From Auricularia sp. M13 (Eukaryota; Basidiomycota; Agaricomycetes; Auriculariales; Auriculariaceae): DNA of 64,000 nucleotides. Shown here piece after piece: positions 21,494 through 33,727 of the stretch (position 1 is its first letter; each line of letters starts with the position of its first letter). The stretch lies in NCBI GenBank assembly GCA_037042915.1, contig CM073196.1:1116001-1180000 (forward strand), read 5' to 3'. A model generated the notes under the pieces. It was not told where the DNA came from, made no database searches, and worked only from the letters and a program-made list of their open reading frames with translations. A program made the translations under genes and the position numbers.

Positions 21494-23021
21494 GCGCGAA
21501 CTCCGATTCTCTTCCTCTCAGATTCTCGCGTAGTCTCCCGCGCTGCTGCTTTCTTCATCACGATATATTGCCTATTGTAGCTGAAGGCACTTTGTGCTCC
21601 GGGCCGCTTCTCAGCCAGAGGTCACCATCCGCATGAGTGCGTGAGGCCTGCATCCGGTACGCGGTTACCGGCCGAGCGCTGTAGGTCGACAAGACCTGCG
21701 CTATCCACCTGGCGCTTGCTGGGATCCAGGCGTGGCTTACAGCCGAAGAGGGTCGTCACGCGTCACGGCTCGGCTGCGCCATCCTTGCTTCAAGAGGCGT
21801 AAGGCGCGTGCTCTCGGTCTGGCGTCGCGCGTCGGGGCGGCATGCAGACGATTCTGGCGTTGCGCGCTGGGGCTGGCAACAGCATATTTTATCGGGTGCG
21901 ATAGCAACGCGCGCTGAGGGCGTCTGGCTCTTATTCTGTTCATGGTGCGGGCTCAGGGTGCACGTTGGTGGCATACCGAGCGTGTTTACTGTAAATGGCG
22001 TATGGCGAGCGCGCTTGAACGCTATCCGCGGTCGTGACTTGCTAGAGTATTCTCACGGGGCCAGTTGTCGTCGGGGTCTCGTACGCCCGACTCGGCGTAC
22101 AACTCGTGCGCATGATGTGTGGCTCTTGTTGGTGCGCGCGGGGGCGGCATTGCTGCTGCAGAATGTTGCGCGCATTTTGCTTTCTGCGGCAACAACCTCG
22201 TGGCGGGCAACGTGCACTGGCGCCATACAGTATCCATGGACACGTTCGACGACAGCTCCACGTCTTGCTCTGAATCCAAACCCCGGGCGTCGTGGAGCTC
22301 CCGCGCGGCGTGACGAGCTCGCGCACAACTCGTCTGGCCGGCCGCCGATGTCGATGTCGATGTGCGCACCGTTAGCACGTGCGAACGACCCTCATGATCA
22401 ACGCCCTGCCGAGATTATCGGGTATTCTTCTCACTCTGGCTTGTCGGATGTCGTCTTTGATTGCTAGTTGCGGCCCACCTGGGATGGGATGGGAGGTTGT
22501 ATCTGGATCGGACGGTTGCCAGTGGTGGTGGGCCGCTATGGGTTGTCGGATCCCGATGCCGCCTCACGCTCGAGGGCGCTCTCCAGCACCGCGCAGGCAG
22601 GGCTCATCGTTCTGCCACGAACTCAGGTGCTTGCTGCGGGCTTCCACGGCAAGCGGAGCCCCTATCGGCGGCGGCGCGAGGCCTTCTACCCATGTGGACC
22701 CATCGTTGTGAAGCGTTGCGAAACTTGAAGGGGAGCCCCGGGCAAGAGCGAGGACCCGGAGGCCGCACAGGGACGCAATGGCGAGCTCTAGTGATACTTC
22801 TGAAAACAGGACCAATCTACTAATACATGCATGACACGCAGTGTCCCTGGCAATCGTATGCAACGAACAGCAGCAAACAACAGTCCGATATGCTGTAAGT
22901 GAAAGCGAAAATGAAGGAGCGTAGTGATTAATCGGAAATGACTGTAATTGTAGGATACCCATGTCCGGCCGGGAGACTCGCAGGGGGCGAGGGAGAGAGG
23001 GCGGGCGGTCGGCGGTCAACG
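21494..23021. other. intergenic region, no supported gene
   Basis: A 1.5-kb GC-rich stretch. A 219-codon plus-strand frame at 21808-22467 shows no domain and is Arg/Trp/Ala-rich by base composition, so it is not called. No repeats or RNA genes were recognised. Confidence 0.45.
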
Positions 23022-24530
23022 TTACCGCATCGCGCGAGATGCCAGTGTGGACTCGCTCGGAGTCCTGCCGCGGCCGTTCGTCCTGTTCGGGAACCTGTAG
23101 CCCGCGTGCGCCGCTGCGGCGCGGAGGTTCTGCTGGCTCTCGCTTCTGTGCATTGGGAGCGGGAGGGACGTCGCCGAGCTCTCGTCGCGGTGGCGCGCGT
23201 AGGCCGCGGCGGGCGGGCGCGGTCCGTGCACACTTGCAGACACCGAGCCCATGGCCATCATGGGCTGCGAGTTCGAGTGCTCGCCGACGGAGGAGACGTA
23301 GGCCGCGGCGGACGTCGATGCCCAGCGCACCTTGGACTTGGTGTACCCGCGCCCGAAGCCGACGCGGAAGAGGATGAGCATCGGCGCTATGCACTGCGCG
23401 TCGTGGCAAAGTTCAAGTCCGGATCGCGGTATGCAGCAAAATTCGATAGTCAATGGCACAAATCAAGCTTAGCCAAGACGGACTCGGCTGGTGAGACGGG
23501 CTGGGTGGACGCACCATGACCTCGCCGAGGAGGGGCACCATGAAGACCGCGACGTTGGACCCGGTGGCGAACGCGACGATCGTGACGATGCCCGCCGCGG
23601 AGTACAGCGCGGAGCTCTCGACGAGCATCGCGGCCATCGAGAGGTACGGGCTGCCCAGCGCCATGCTCGCGCCCATGCGCCGCCGGATGTACAGCAGCCG
23701 GCCCGCGATGAGCAGCGTCATCGTCAGGTTCAGCGCGACGCTGCCAATGCCCGCCGATCGGTCAGTCTCAGTTTGGCGGATGAGATGCGCGAGGGGGGGG
23801 GGCTAAACTTGAATTTGGACTTGAGAGCGCACCTGCTGACAAAGTACGGCACGACGAACTGCACGGCCTGCCATGGGTTCGTGTTGGGCGTCGCCGTTTG
23901 GATGAGCGTGAGGATGGAGAGGACTGCCAGTGAGACGGCGTCAATTCGGGATGAGATGAGACGCAACGCCCCGGGGGAGAGGAGGGCGCACCGGTAGTGG
24001 CGATGAGCCAGAGGACGGGGACGACAACGACGCGCTTGCGGTAGTCGTAGATCAGGTACGTCCTCCACAGCTACGGCGCCGCATCATTGACACACAATGA
24101 ATCTTGATCAGCCCTCGCTGCTCTCCGGGATCCAAAGCATATTACATACCACGAGCGCGTCCACAAGGATGCTATTGGCAAACAACACGGCGTTGGAGAA
24201 CGTGTTGACCCAGTCGTCGAACACCTCCAAGAAATATTTGCCGGGCCCCCCGGGGTACCCGCGGAACTCGACGAACATGTTGAGCGCCCACTGCCAGTTC
24301 GTCGCAGTGAACAGCGTCGCGCCGACGGAGAGCACCGCGATGTACGCGAGGATCGGCCAGCCCGGCTTTCGCGCGCCGCTGGGGGAGAAGAGCATCATGT
24401 ACACCGTCGCGCCCGTTATCGAGACGTAGACGCCGTAGCCGAGCATCACGAGCATGCCGCCCGCGAACAGCTGGCGCTCGAGCGCGAGGTCCGACGCCGA
24501 CTCTCCGGGAGGGGCGTACGGCGACGGCAT
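23022..24530 (-). CDS. multi-pass membrane protein, Agaricomycete GGP family, copy B
   Basis: This is a paralogue of the gene at 12366-13911. It starts MPSPYAPPGESASDLALERQ and continues LFAGGMLVMLGYGVYVSITG, PILAYIAVLSVGATLFTATN, the family loop FVEFRGYPGGPGKYFLEVFD, NTFSNAVLFANSILVDALVV, LWRTYLIYDYRKRVVVVPVL, an exon with NPWQAVQFVVPYFV, and LNLTMTLLIAGRLLYIRRRM, VESSALYSAAGIVTIVAF and AVFMVPLLGEVM. The cytosolic tail is Ser/Arg-rich (RSESQQNLRAAAAHAGYR). The exon order and the GGP loop match copy A, so the two share ancestry, but they lie 9 kb apart with unrelated genes between. The function of the family is unknown. Confidence 0.7.
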
Positions 24531-25829
24531 GGCGGGGAAGGGCGGGGCGCGGGGGAGGGGGTGAGACGAGGAGGGGGTCCCGAAAGCAAGCAAGCAAAGC
24601 AGATGACTGGAAAAAAGAAATTGCCACGTGCCCGGCCCCTGTCTCTGTTTTTCTGCAGCCTAACCTTCTCAGCTGCTTGGCCGGGGCAGGCGCATAGAAA
24701 CGCGAGGGCAATCTGAAGATCTGGGCGGGCTTCTCCGTGGGAATGATCGGCGAGCGCGACGCGTTTGTTTGCGCGGTCGGCATGCATTGCTTGCTTTTGT
24801 CCATTGACTGCACACACTGTCCGCGCTGCTGAACGAATCGTCACTTTCGCCACGGCGCTCAGGGCGCGTCAAGGTGCCTGAGGGGCATCTGCATCAGCCC
24901 CCTCCTGCTACCAGCTAGAGGATTCGTCCGGACGACCGGCAAAACGATACGGGAGCCCTTCGGCGCAATACAAATCCCGCCCAGCGGCAGCAGTTGGAGA
25001 GCGTCCAGATAGTAGCGAAGACGGCGCCACCATGACTGACGGGCGCCGTTGCGCGACGGCATCCGAGTCGTCGCATGCGCCGTCAATCGAGGGATACGTT
25101 GCGAAGGTCAACGCCACTGGCGGAAACTGCGTACCAATTGGGCCCTCGCGCTTGGGAAAGTTCGTGAGGACCCTGCACGACAGTCGGCTTCCCGAGCAGA
25201 ACGTTAAGTTTTACCGCTCTGCATGCTCGGGGCCGCGCGATAGGCAACCTCTGTAACCGGGTTTTGCCAGCGTGCATTGCGCACTGTCGACGTTAGAATC
25301 CGAACGACTGCGCGCTGATTCTAGGCACAGCAAAGACCGAGAAGGTCAAGCGCTACCATAGGCAGACGGTGCACTGATATAGTAACGCGCGGGCCATTCC
25401 TCAGCCCGACCGGGTCCCGCAGAAAACATCGCGAGGATCTCGTCAGCCTACGTCCCTCGACTCGAGCCGGAGCCTGTTCGCGGTTTACGAGTCCTTCGAC
25501 AGGGCCAGGATGCACTTCAACCTGGCCTTTGGAGGCAGCGTCCGCGTGGGCCCGTCCACGAATAGACTCTAGCTGTACCATATTAGCAATGCTGGCGGAA
25601 CGTGGGAGGTATGAATCTGTGTCGGCATTTAGGTACAAGATACGGGGTACGAGATATGGTGCACGAAAGTGTGGTCATGTCACGTGAGGCTTCAGTCGGA
25701 GTTATGAGCGTGTAATGGAGAGAATTTGATCTTATTAGAGAGAGTGCGATATTGAAAATGATACATGGAGGCCAGAATTGCCAATGAATAGTCCGCGGAA
25801 CCCGATTGTTAAGGAATATAAATGCAAAT
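24531..25829. other. intergenic region, no supported gene
   Basis: No coding signal is seen. The last 250 bp are AT-rich and precede the first of three tandem secreted-protein genes (3' side). Confidence 0.5.
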
Positions 25830-26855
25830 CTAGTTGTCCGAAAAATCATCCTCGTCTGCATCATCGGGTGAGCCATCGCTGCCATCATCGACGTCGCCCT
25901 CGCCATCGTCAGCACCGTCAGGCGCATCTTCTGAGCTGTCGTCAGCGCCGTCGTCAGCGCCATCGTCAGCGCCATCGTCAGCGCCATCGTCTGAACCAGC
26001 GTCGCCAGAATCGGCGCCATTTTCGCCGTCGTCTGATCCATCATCTGCGCCGTCGTCCCCGTCATCCTCTCCATCGTCGCCATCGGAACCGTCCTCGCCG
26101 TTGTCGTCCTCTCCATCGTCCTCACCATCGTCCTCGCCGTCGTCTTCGCCGTCATCATCACCCTCGTCGTCGTCGTCAGTGGATGTCGGGGTCGGCTTCG
26201 CGCTGGACGTGGTCTTGCGAGTAGTGGTGGAGACAGCTGTGGACTTCGGCGTCGTCTTTACTGTGGTGGTAGACGTAGACTTGATGGTCGAGGTAGACTT
26301 CGTAGAAGTCGCAGCCTTGGTCGACGTGCTGGAGGTCTTCTTGGTCGACGTAGACGTACTCGTAGTCTTCTTAGTCGACGTAGGCTTTGCGGAGGTAGTA
26401 GACGCGTGCTTGGTGGTGCTCGACATCTTCTTGGTGGTCGACGTGGGCTTAGCAGTGGACTTGGTGGTGCTCATCGCCTTGTGCGTCGTCGACGAGGCCT
26501 TGACGGATGTCGAAGTCGGCTTCTTCGTCGAAGACGAAGTGCTCGTCGACTTTTTTGTCGACGTCGACTTGACGGTGGATGCTGCGAAGAGCGTCAGGTT
26601 CATAATAAGAGAAGGTGAAGTTTCACGTACTGGACTTTACGACAGTCGGCGTGGCAGTCGTTTTGTGCGTCGTCGTGCCAGGTTTGGTTGACATAGCTTT
26701 CGAGGAAGCGGCTTTGTCTATGAGGAGATCATGAGCCACCGTAGAAGACTATAATGGCTCGCAAAACACATACTTCCATCAAGCGGCGCGGCGAGAGCAC
26801 CAATATCAGTCGCAGCGAGGGCGAGAGCAAGGACAACGGAGGTGATGAAGCGCAT
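25830..26855 (-). CDS. secreted diblock polyampholyte protein, copy 1 of 3
   Basis: The signal peptide MRFITSVVLALALAATDIGA is cleaved near ALAAPLDG. Two introns follow (near 26718-26770 and 26589-26633), then KAASSKAMSTKPGTTTHKTT. The body of about 240 residues has two opposite halves. The first is built of Lys, Ser and Thr (KSTSTKKSTSTSSSTKKPTS and similar) with no acids. The second, starting PTPTSTDDDDEGDDDGEDDG, is almost only Asp, Gly, Glu, Ala and Ser, ending DADEDDFSDN. There are no Cys and no membrane anchor. Dense Ser/Thr suggests heavy O-mannosylation. I do not recognise a family. The promoter has TATATA on the minus strand near 26923. Two paralogues with the same exon plan follow upstream. 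Confidence 0.75.
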
Positions 26856-27775
26856 GGTTGAGTGCTGAAGACAAGGGCTGAAGGCTGCTAGTCGATGCTG
26901 TCTACCTTTGCAGTCCGCAATGCTTATATACGGCGAGCCCAGGGAATCGATCGCCGTTGAGACTCGGGATGTGCGGAAACGCAGTAGCAATCGTGGCCCT
27001 GCGCTCAGACATCCACCCAACGCCAGCCGCGACTTGAATTATGTCTCGGAGGAGAACGAACGGTGTGCGCAGAGTTTCGTGAGCTCAGAAGCATGCATAG
27101 CATCGGCTCTGAAGCTCGATTGTGGAAAGCCGTCTGCGGATGGCACGGCCGTGCTTCCTGCCGAATCCTGCGCGACGAGGGAGACACAATCGTTCGTGAT
27201 CTTCTCGAGCAGCCAATCTAGCCAGTAGGAATCAGGGTTTCAAGCGCACTATACGCAGCAAAGATCCAATACGCACTGCAAGGCATTGTAGCAGATCTCC
27301 AGATCGTTCAAGTCGGCAATGTTCAAGGTGCGGAACAGCGGAGTGTGAAGCGTGTTCAACAGAAAATTTCCGGCGACTTTTTCTTGCCCAGCTTTCCCCA
27401 GCATTCCACTGGCATTCCACCCCTACAGCGCCAAGATCTTCTCCGCACCTTCATTCAATTTCTACCAGATGTTCTAGCATGCACTGCTCTTTCAACGCGG
27501 TTGGTGGACCAGCCGTTTCGGTCCTTATTTGCGTCATAACAACTCAGCGCATGGGAATATTAAAGGCAGTGTAGAAAACCTTTACAGTGCAGAAAACCTT
27601 CATGTCACGTGGGCATTCAAAGCAATCGGAGCTTGAAGCGCGTCAGCGAGAGCAGTTGAGACAGATGTGGTATATTATTAATCTAAATGAGAGTGATAGA
27701 TGATATCACCACCAAAAAGTGATAGATGATATACAAAACATGATGATAAGGAGATTAGGTTATATGGATTGCAGT
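26856..27775. other. spacer between paralogues 1 and 2, part of the duplicated unit
   Basis: The sequence upstream of copy 1 (CTTATATACGGCGAG, GAGACTCGGGATGTGCGG, TGTCTCGGAGGAGAACGAAC, GCAGCAAAGATCC) reappears with small changes upstream of copy 2 and in part upstream of copy 3, so promoters were duplicated with the genes. No other gene is seen. Confidence 0.6.
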
Positions 27776-28802
27776 TCAGTCGTCGGATTCCTCATCATCG
27801 TCAGCATCATCGGGCGAAGAGTCGTCGCCGCCATCATCGACATCGCCCTCACCATCGTCAGACCCGTCTGGCGCATCGTCTGTGCCATCGTCGGCGCCAT
27901 CGTCAGCACCATCATCGGAGCCATCGTCAGCACCGGCGTCGCCAGAGTCGTCGCCATTATCGCCGTCGTCTGCGCTATCATCCGATCCATCGTCCCCGAC
28001 ATCCTCCCCGTCATCACCATCATCGCCGCCATCTTCACCGTCATCGCTGCCGTCGTCCTCGCCGTCGTCATCTTCGCCGTCATCGTCACCACCATCGTCA
28101 TCCTCATCGTCGTCGGTAGAGGTCGGGCTTGGTTTGGCGCTGGACGTGGTCTTGCGAGTCGTCGTGGAGACGGCGGTAGACTTAGGCGTCGTCTTTGCTG
28201 TGGAAGTAGACGTAATCTTCGCAGTTGAAGTCGACTTTGTAGAAGTCGCAGCCTTGGTAGACGTGCTGGAGGATTTCTTGGTCGACGTAGACTTCACGGA
28301 CGTACTCGTAGACTTCTTAGTCCAAGTTGGCTTTGCGGTGGTGGTAGACGCGTGCTTAGTAGTGCTAGATGCCTTCTTTGAGGTCGACGTGGGCTTGCCA
28401 GTGGCCTTAGTAGTGCTGGTAGCCTTGTGCGTCGTCGACGAGGCCTTGACCGAAGTCGACTTCTTTGTCGAGGTGGACTTGACGGAAGACGAGGTGCTCG
28501 TGGGCTTCTTCGTCGAGGTCGACTTGACTGTAGACGCTGCAAACAAGGTCAGATTCTTGACAAAAGATGTTAATATTTCACGTACTGGTCTTGACAACGG
28601 TCTCAATTGCAGTGGTCTTGTGCGTCGTCATGCCCGGCTTGGTCGACACGGCCTTCGACGAACTTTTGTCTACGGAGTGATAATAAGCCCCCGTAGGATA
28701 CTGGCACACAAAAGACATACTGCCGTCAAGCGGTGCGGCGCTGGCACCAAACTCAGTCGCAGCAAGGGCGAGAGCAAGGACAACGGATGTGATGAAGCGC
28801 AT
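27776..28802 (-). CDS. secreted diblock polyampholyte protein, copy 2 of 3
   Basis: This has the same plan as copy 1: a signal peptide (MRFITSVVLALALAATEFGA), DKSSSKAVSTKPGMTTHKTT, an intron, then a Lys/Ser/Thr block (TKKPTSTSSSVKSTSTKKST through TSAKPSPTSTDDDED) and an acidic block rich in DDG and EDD ending SPDDADDDEESDD. The proximal exon after the signal peptide is longer than in copy 1 (contains FVCQYPTGAYYHSV if read through), suggesting a moved or weak splice site. The minus-strand TATA element is CTTATACAC near 28884. Copy number differences in the K/S/T and DDG repeats distinguish it from its neighbours. Confidence 0.75.
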
Positions 28803-29895
28803 ATTTGACGGCTGAAGACTGCTAGTCGATGAGGAGGGCTGAAGGCTGCTGGTCGATATTATCCAGCTCTGCAGTCCACAATACTTATACACGGCGAGAC
28901 CAGCGCGACGATCACAGTTGAGACTCGGGATGTGCGGGTACGCAGTTACAATCGTGGCCGTGCACTCAGACATCCGCGAAATGCCAGTCGTAGCTGGATC
29001 ATGTCTCGGAGGAGAACGAACGGCGCAGTCAGAGTATCGTGAGCTCAGAAGCATGCATGGCATCCGCTCTGCACCTGGATTCTGGAAAACTGTCCGCTGA
29101 CGGCACGGCAGTGCTTCCTGCGCGACAAGGGCCGACGGAATCGTTCGTAATCTGCTCGAGTAGACAATTTAGCCAATAGATAACGGGGCTCCAAGCGAGT
29201 CATAGGCAGCAAAGATCCCACGAGCACTGTAAGGCATTGTAGAAAGTAGATCTTCAAATCGTCCCGAGTCGGCGGCGTTCAACTTGAAGCTGCGGAACGG
29301 CGGAGTGTGAAGCGCGTTTAGGAGAAAGCTTCCGGCGATTTTTCCTCGTTTCCCTCATCAGCATTTCGCCCCCGAGAGCAGTAATATCTTCTATGCGCTT
29401 TTCTTCCACTTCTACCACTTATTCTACTTGTTCAGCGCGGTTTTCCGGTCAGCCACTCCGCTGTCATTGCTTGCTAGGCAACTCAGCGGTACATGACAAC
29501 GCTTGGCGAGCTCATGATATGCTCAGCCAAACCAACACAAAGCTGAAGTTGGTATGTGATGTATGCAACTGCACAGGCGACAAAATAACTCAAGGCTAGG
29601 CGATGAATGTCTGGGTGCATCGAATAGGTGTGTTCATCACTGTGACGAACAGACGTAATGGGAGATCTTGAAACGTTGGCCGCGTAGACCGCAGCGACCT
29701 GGCTCATGTCGCACTGCAGAAAACACGCCATGTCACGTGAAGAAGCAGCCGGAGTTCACAGCGCGTCGGCGAGAGGTGTTTGGAGCACGGCAGATGAAGG
29801 AGCATATCTGATATATTATATGAATGAGCGCGGTACATAGACGGTGTATAAAATATGTTGATAAAATTAGGATATCAAGTTCTACGGATTGCGGT
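28803..29895. other. spacer between paralogues 2 and 3, part of the duplicated unit
   Basis: It is homologous to the spacer upstream of copy 1 over at least 400 bp, then unique AT-richer sequence up to the stop of copy 3. No gene is called. Confidence 0.6.
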
Positions 29896-30948
29896 TCAAT
29901 CATCAGACACATCCTCATCGTCGGCATCATCATCCGGCGAGGAATCGTCGTCGCCGTCATCAGCATCACCCTCGCCATCGTCCGAGCCGTCAGGCGCATC
30001 GTTTGAACCATCGTCGGCACCATCGTCAACACCATCATCGGAGCCATCGTCATTGCCAGCGTCGCCGGAGTCGTCGCCATTATCGCCGTTGTCTGCATCA
30101 TCATCCTCGCCGTCGTCCCCGGCTTCCGACCCATCGTCCCCGTCGGCACCGTCATCGCCAGTGTCATCGTCGCCATCGTCCTCACCATCGTCCTCACCAT
30201 CGTCCTCGCCGTCATCATCACCCTCATCATCGTCATCATCGGTTGACGTCGGGGTCGGCTTCGCGCTGGACGTGGTCTTGCGCGTAGTAGTGGAGACCGC
30301 AGTAGACTTCGGCGTCGTCTTCGCAGTGGTAGTTGAGGTAGACTTCACAGTTGAGGCGGACTTCGTAGAAGTCGCAGCCTTGGTCGACGTGCTGGACGAT
30401 TTCTTCGTCGACGTAGACTTGAAGGACGTGCTCGTGGTCTTCTTAGTCGACGTCGGCTTGGCGGAGGTAGTAGACGCATGCTTAGTCGTGCTGGACGCCT
30501 TCTTAGAGGTCGACGTAGGCTTGGCGGTGCTCGTAGTCTTGTGCGACGTCAACGAGGTCTTGACGGACGTCGAGCTCGACTTCTTCGTCGAGGTGGAGGT
30601 GGACTTGACGGACGACGAGGTGCTCGTGGGCTTCTTCGTCGAAGTAGATTTGACCGTCGAAGCTGCAAAGTGGAAGAAACTGTCAGATTCAACAGCCAAA
30701 GCGACTAGGGCAACTGAGAACACGCACTCGACTTGACAGCAGTCGGCGTTGCAGTCGTCTTGTGCGTCGTCATGCCGGGCTTGGTCGACACGGCCTTCGA
30801 CGAGCTTTTATCTGCACCAGAAACATAAGCCTCCGAAATCTGTCGCAATTCAGAGAAAGTACGCACTGCCATCAAGCGGCGCAGCGCGGGCACCAAACTC
30901 AGTCGCAGCGAGTGCGAGCGCAAGGACGACGGAGGTGATGAAGCGCAT
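29896..30948 (-). CDS. secreted diblock polyampholyte protein, copy 3 of 3
   Basis: This is the third tandem copy. It starts MRFITSVVLALALAATEFGA-like at 30948, then ADKSSSKAVSTKPGMTTHKT, an intron, and the Lys/Ser/Thr block beginning ASTVKSTSTKKPTSTSSSVK. The switch to acid occurs at PTPTSTDDDDDEGDDDGEDD, and the protein ends SPDDDADDEDVSDD. The charge switch falls at the same point (SSAKPTPTSTD) in all three copies. The minus-strand TATA is CTTATATAC near 31033. The function is unknown; possible roles are cell-wall matrix, cation binding or coacervation, all inferred from composition only. Confidence 0.75.
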
Positions 30949-32239
30949 GGTTGAGAGCTGAGTGCGGAAAAATGCTACTGGCTGTCGATGAGGAGTGTTA
31001 AGCGATACTGTCCACTTCTGCAGTCCTCAACGCTTATATACCTCCTGCTCAACGCGTCGATCAGAGAGTCTCAATTCGGAACGCCCGCGCAGGTGCAATC
31101 GAGAACGGTACCGGAGCCCGCCCAATGCCAAATCATGTCTCGGAAGCCGGAAGTCGAACGAAGAACGCTACAGTCAGAGTAAGTCAAGAGCACAATTACG
31201 CGCGCGCAGAATCCTGGCAGCAGATGACTGTAACAGTGCGACGCCGCCGAGTCGTTCGCAGCCCGAGCAGTGACAGACTCGGAATCCAGCCCGAGCAAGC
31301 CTCCAGTGAGCAAACTATCGCGTCCATTCACTCTGCAAGAGTCGGCGGTACACGTTCGAGCAGGCAAAGTCCCCCCGTTCAAGTTCAAGGTGCGGAACAA
31401 CGGTGACGGCTGAGTCCGAAGCGTGTCTCCCTCCTCCCCGCGGTCGCCGTTCTGCGATAAGATCAGCCTTTGTGCGTCTGAGAATGCACAGGCTGTGAGG
31501 GACAAGCGGTGCATTGGCCAATGGAGTGGCAAATCAGACTGTCACTGTACAGCGCTGCAAGATCTCCCTGCACGCATAGGCCGCATCACATACTGTACCG
31601 CCTTTGCATTCCCTGACGCACCTCCACGCCTCGCCACGTTCGCACGGAAACAATACCTCGCACAGCCTCGCTCAGACTCAGATTCAGAAGGCAAGCGAAC
31701 GAACAAAGAAAAGAAAAGATGCGAAGTAACAATGGCATTTCAGCCTGCATTGGAAGCTACGCATTACAGATTCGTCTACCTACAAGACCGAACCCAGCCA
31801 TATACACATCCCCATCCCCACACCCCAGCCTCCCCATACAATCCCACCAGCCCAGGAGCATACAGACGCGCGCCTTCATCGTCGAAGGGGGTACGCAGCC
31901 GGGCGCAGCAGGAAAGGGAAGCCAAGTGACGACGAGGGAGGAAAGCGCGACGGCGAAATCAGAACCCCGGTGGGGGCTACCCTACTATGATACTCGAAAG
32001 CGCGGCGAGGACAGATAGACAGACAGAACGAGGAAGGGGGACAATATAACAAAGTACAAAGAAAACACGATGACGATGGATGCGATGCGACGACGGCGGA
32101 GACCTTGATTGCGTTGTGTAGATAAAAGTTGCTTGGTTGGTTGGTTGTGCGAGACGACGGGGAGAGTGCGAACGAGGAGAGGCGAGAGAAAGCGACGAGC
32201 GACGTGGGGCGAGGGTCCATGGATGCGGCCCGTCTACGT
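30949..32239. other. intergenic region, no supported gene
   Basis: The left 400 bp belong to the duplicated promoter unit of the secreted-protein trio. The rest, with many CCCCATCC-type runs and the likely TBP 3' untranslated region, shows no coding signal. Confidence 0.5.
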
Positions 32240-33370
32240 CTAGGGCTTGCGGAATTCGCAAAGCACGGTGTATATCGTGTTGAAAGCAGCGTAGATCTCC
32301 TCCCGAACCTGCAAAGCAGTTAGCAACGAGGGTTGAGCATTGGCAATGCAAGCCAGCTGACCTTGGCGCCGGTGAGGACGATCTTGCCCGAGACGAAGAT
32401 GAGGAGCACGACCTTGGGCTTGAGCATGCGATAGATAAGACCCGGGAACAACTGCACACAAACAATGCATGAGCACAAGGCACAACAGGAAACAAAGCAA
32501 AGCGTACCTCGGGCTCGTAGCTCGAGAACTGTCCGTGGGAGTAGGCGAGGCCCTCCAAGCGGATGGGGAACTTGACGTCGCACGAGCCGACAATGTTCTG
32601 GATCTTGAACTCGGAGAACTTGGCGTCGAAGCCGAGCTTCTGGACGATGCGCGCGTACTTGCGCGAGGCGAGGCGCGAGTCGTCCTCGGACTTGGCGCCG
32701 CCGGTGACGACCATCTTGCCCGACGCGAAGATCAGCGCCGTCGTCTTCGGCTCGCGGATGCGCATGATGACGGCGGCGAAACGCTGCGAGTCAAGGCAAA
32801 GCGTGAACATGCACAACGACCCGTGCGAGGGGTCAAGTACCAACCTTGGGGTTGTACTCTGCGTTGCGCGCGTGCAGCGCGATGGTCTTTAGGTCGAGCC
32901 GGCAGTCGAGGTTGACCGTGGCGACGATGTTTCTTGGGGGGCAGCATAAGCGACTGACAACTCGGTGGCACAAAGAAAAAAAATATGTACTGGAGGGTGG
33001 GCACGATGCCGTCGACGGCAGTGATGTGCTGCTGCTCGAGCGTAAGCGGCACAGCCTGCTGGACGTCCACCGCGTCGCCCGCGGGCGCGGGCTGGGAGGA
33101 GGTCGACGCGACGGGCTGCGCTTGCTGGGCGCCTTTGATCTGGACAGCGCCGAAGGATGGGCCAGCTTGGGGCTGGGAGCCAGGCAGAGCGAGGAAGGAG
33201 CTACCAGGTAGCGCGAGGCCGCCGGCAGCCTGCTGCTGGGCCTGCTGTTGCTGCTGCTGCTGGGCCTGCGCTTGGGCCTGGGCGGCGGCGGCAGCCTGAG
33301 CCTGTGCTTGGGCCTGCAGCATGAACTGCGGGCGGCGGTTGTTGAGGGTGATTTGCTTGTTCTGGAGCAT
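32240..33370 (-). CDS. SPT15: TATA-binding protein (TBP)
   Basis: TBP is the DNA-binding core of TFIID and is used by all three RNA polymerases. The N-terminal tail [20 protein letters not shown] is followed by Gln/Ala-rich repeats ([20 protein letters not shown]). The conserved saddle has two imperfect repeats: [80 protein letters not shown], then [55 protein letters not shown] and [18 protein letters not shown]. These are near-invariant across eukaryotes. Several introns split the core. Its own promoter has a minus-strand TATATA at 33502-33509. The Gln/Ala tail is likely polymorphic in length. Confidence 0.95.
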
Positions 33371-33727
33371 GATGACGGGGATATTGGATTGCAGCGGGTG
33401 ACGCGGAAAAAAACTCGGGCGACGAGGACGCGACGGAGGCTAAAATCTGTATGGGTCCTCGGGGGAAGCCGGCGGGGCGTGGACGGCCGGTGCACCTCGC
33501 CCTTATATACCCTCCCGTGTTTGCCTCTGTTTGGCCTGATCGATCAAGTCATCCTCTTCGGGGCCGCCACGCTCATCAAGCGCCAGTGCCCACCACCCGC
33601 GCCCCCGCCACGCAGAATATGGGCCCGACGTTGTCGCTGACGGTCTGGCGACGAGGACGGCGAGAGCAGAGAGCCCAGTAATTTAATGACAATTTTTTAT
33701 CGCAATCACGGACCAATCCCGGGCGCA

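Noticed and set aside
25834-30736. Long plus-strand Ser/Val-rich frames opposite the secreted-protein trio
   Set aside because: They are the antisense of the Lys/Ser/Thr and Asp/Gly codons; the minus strand has signal peptides, introns and TATA boxes.
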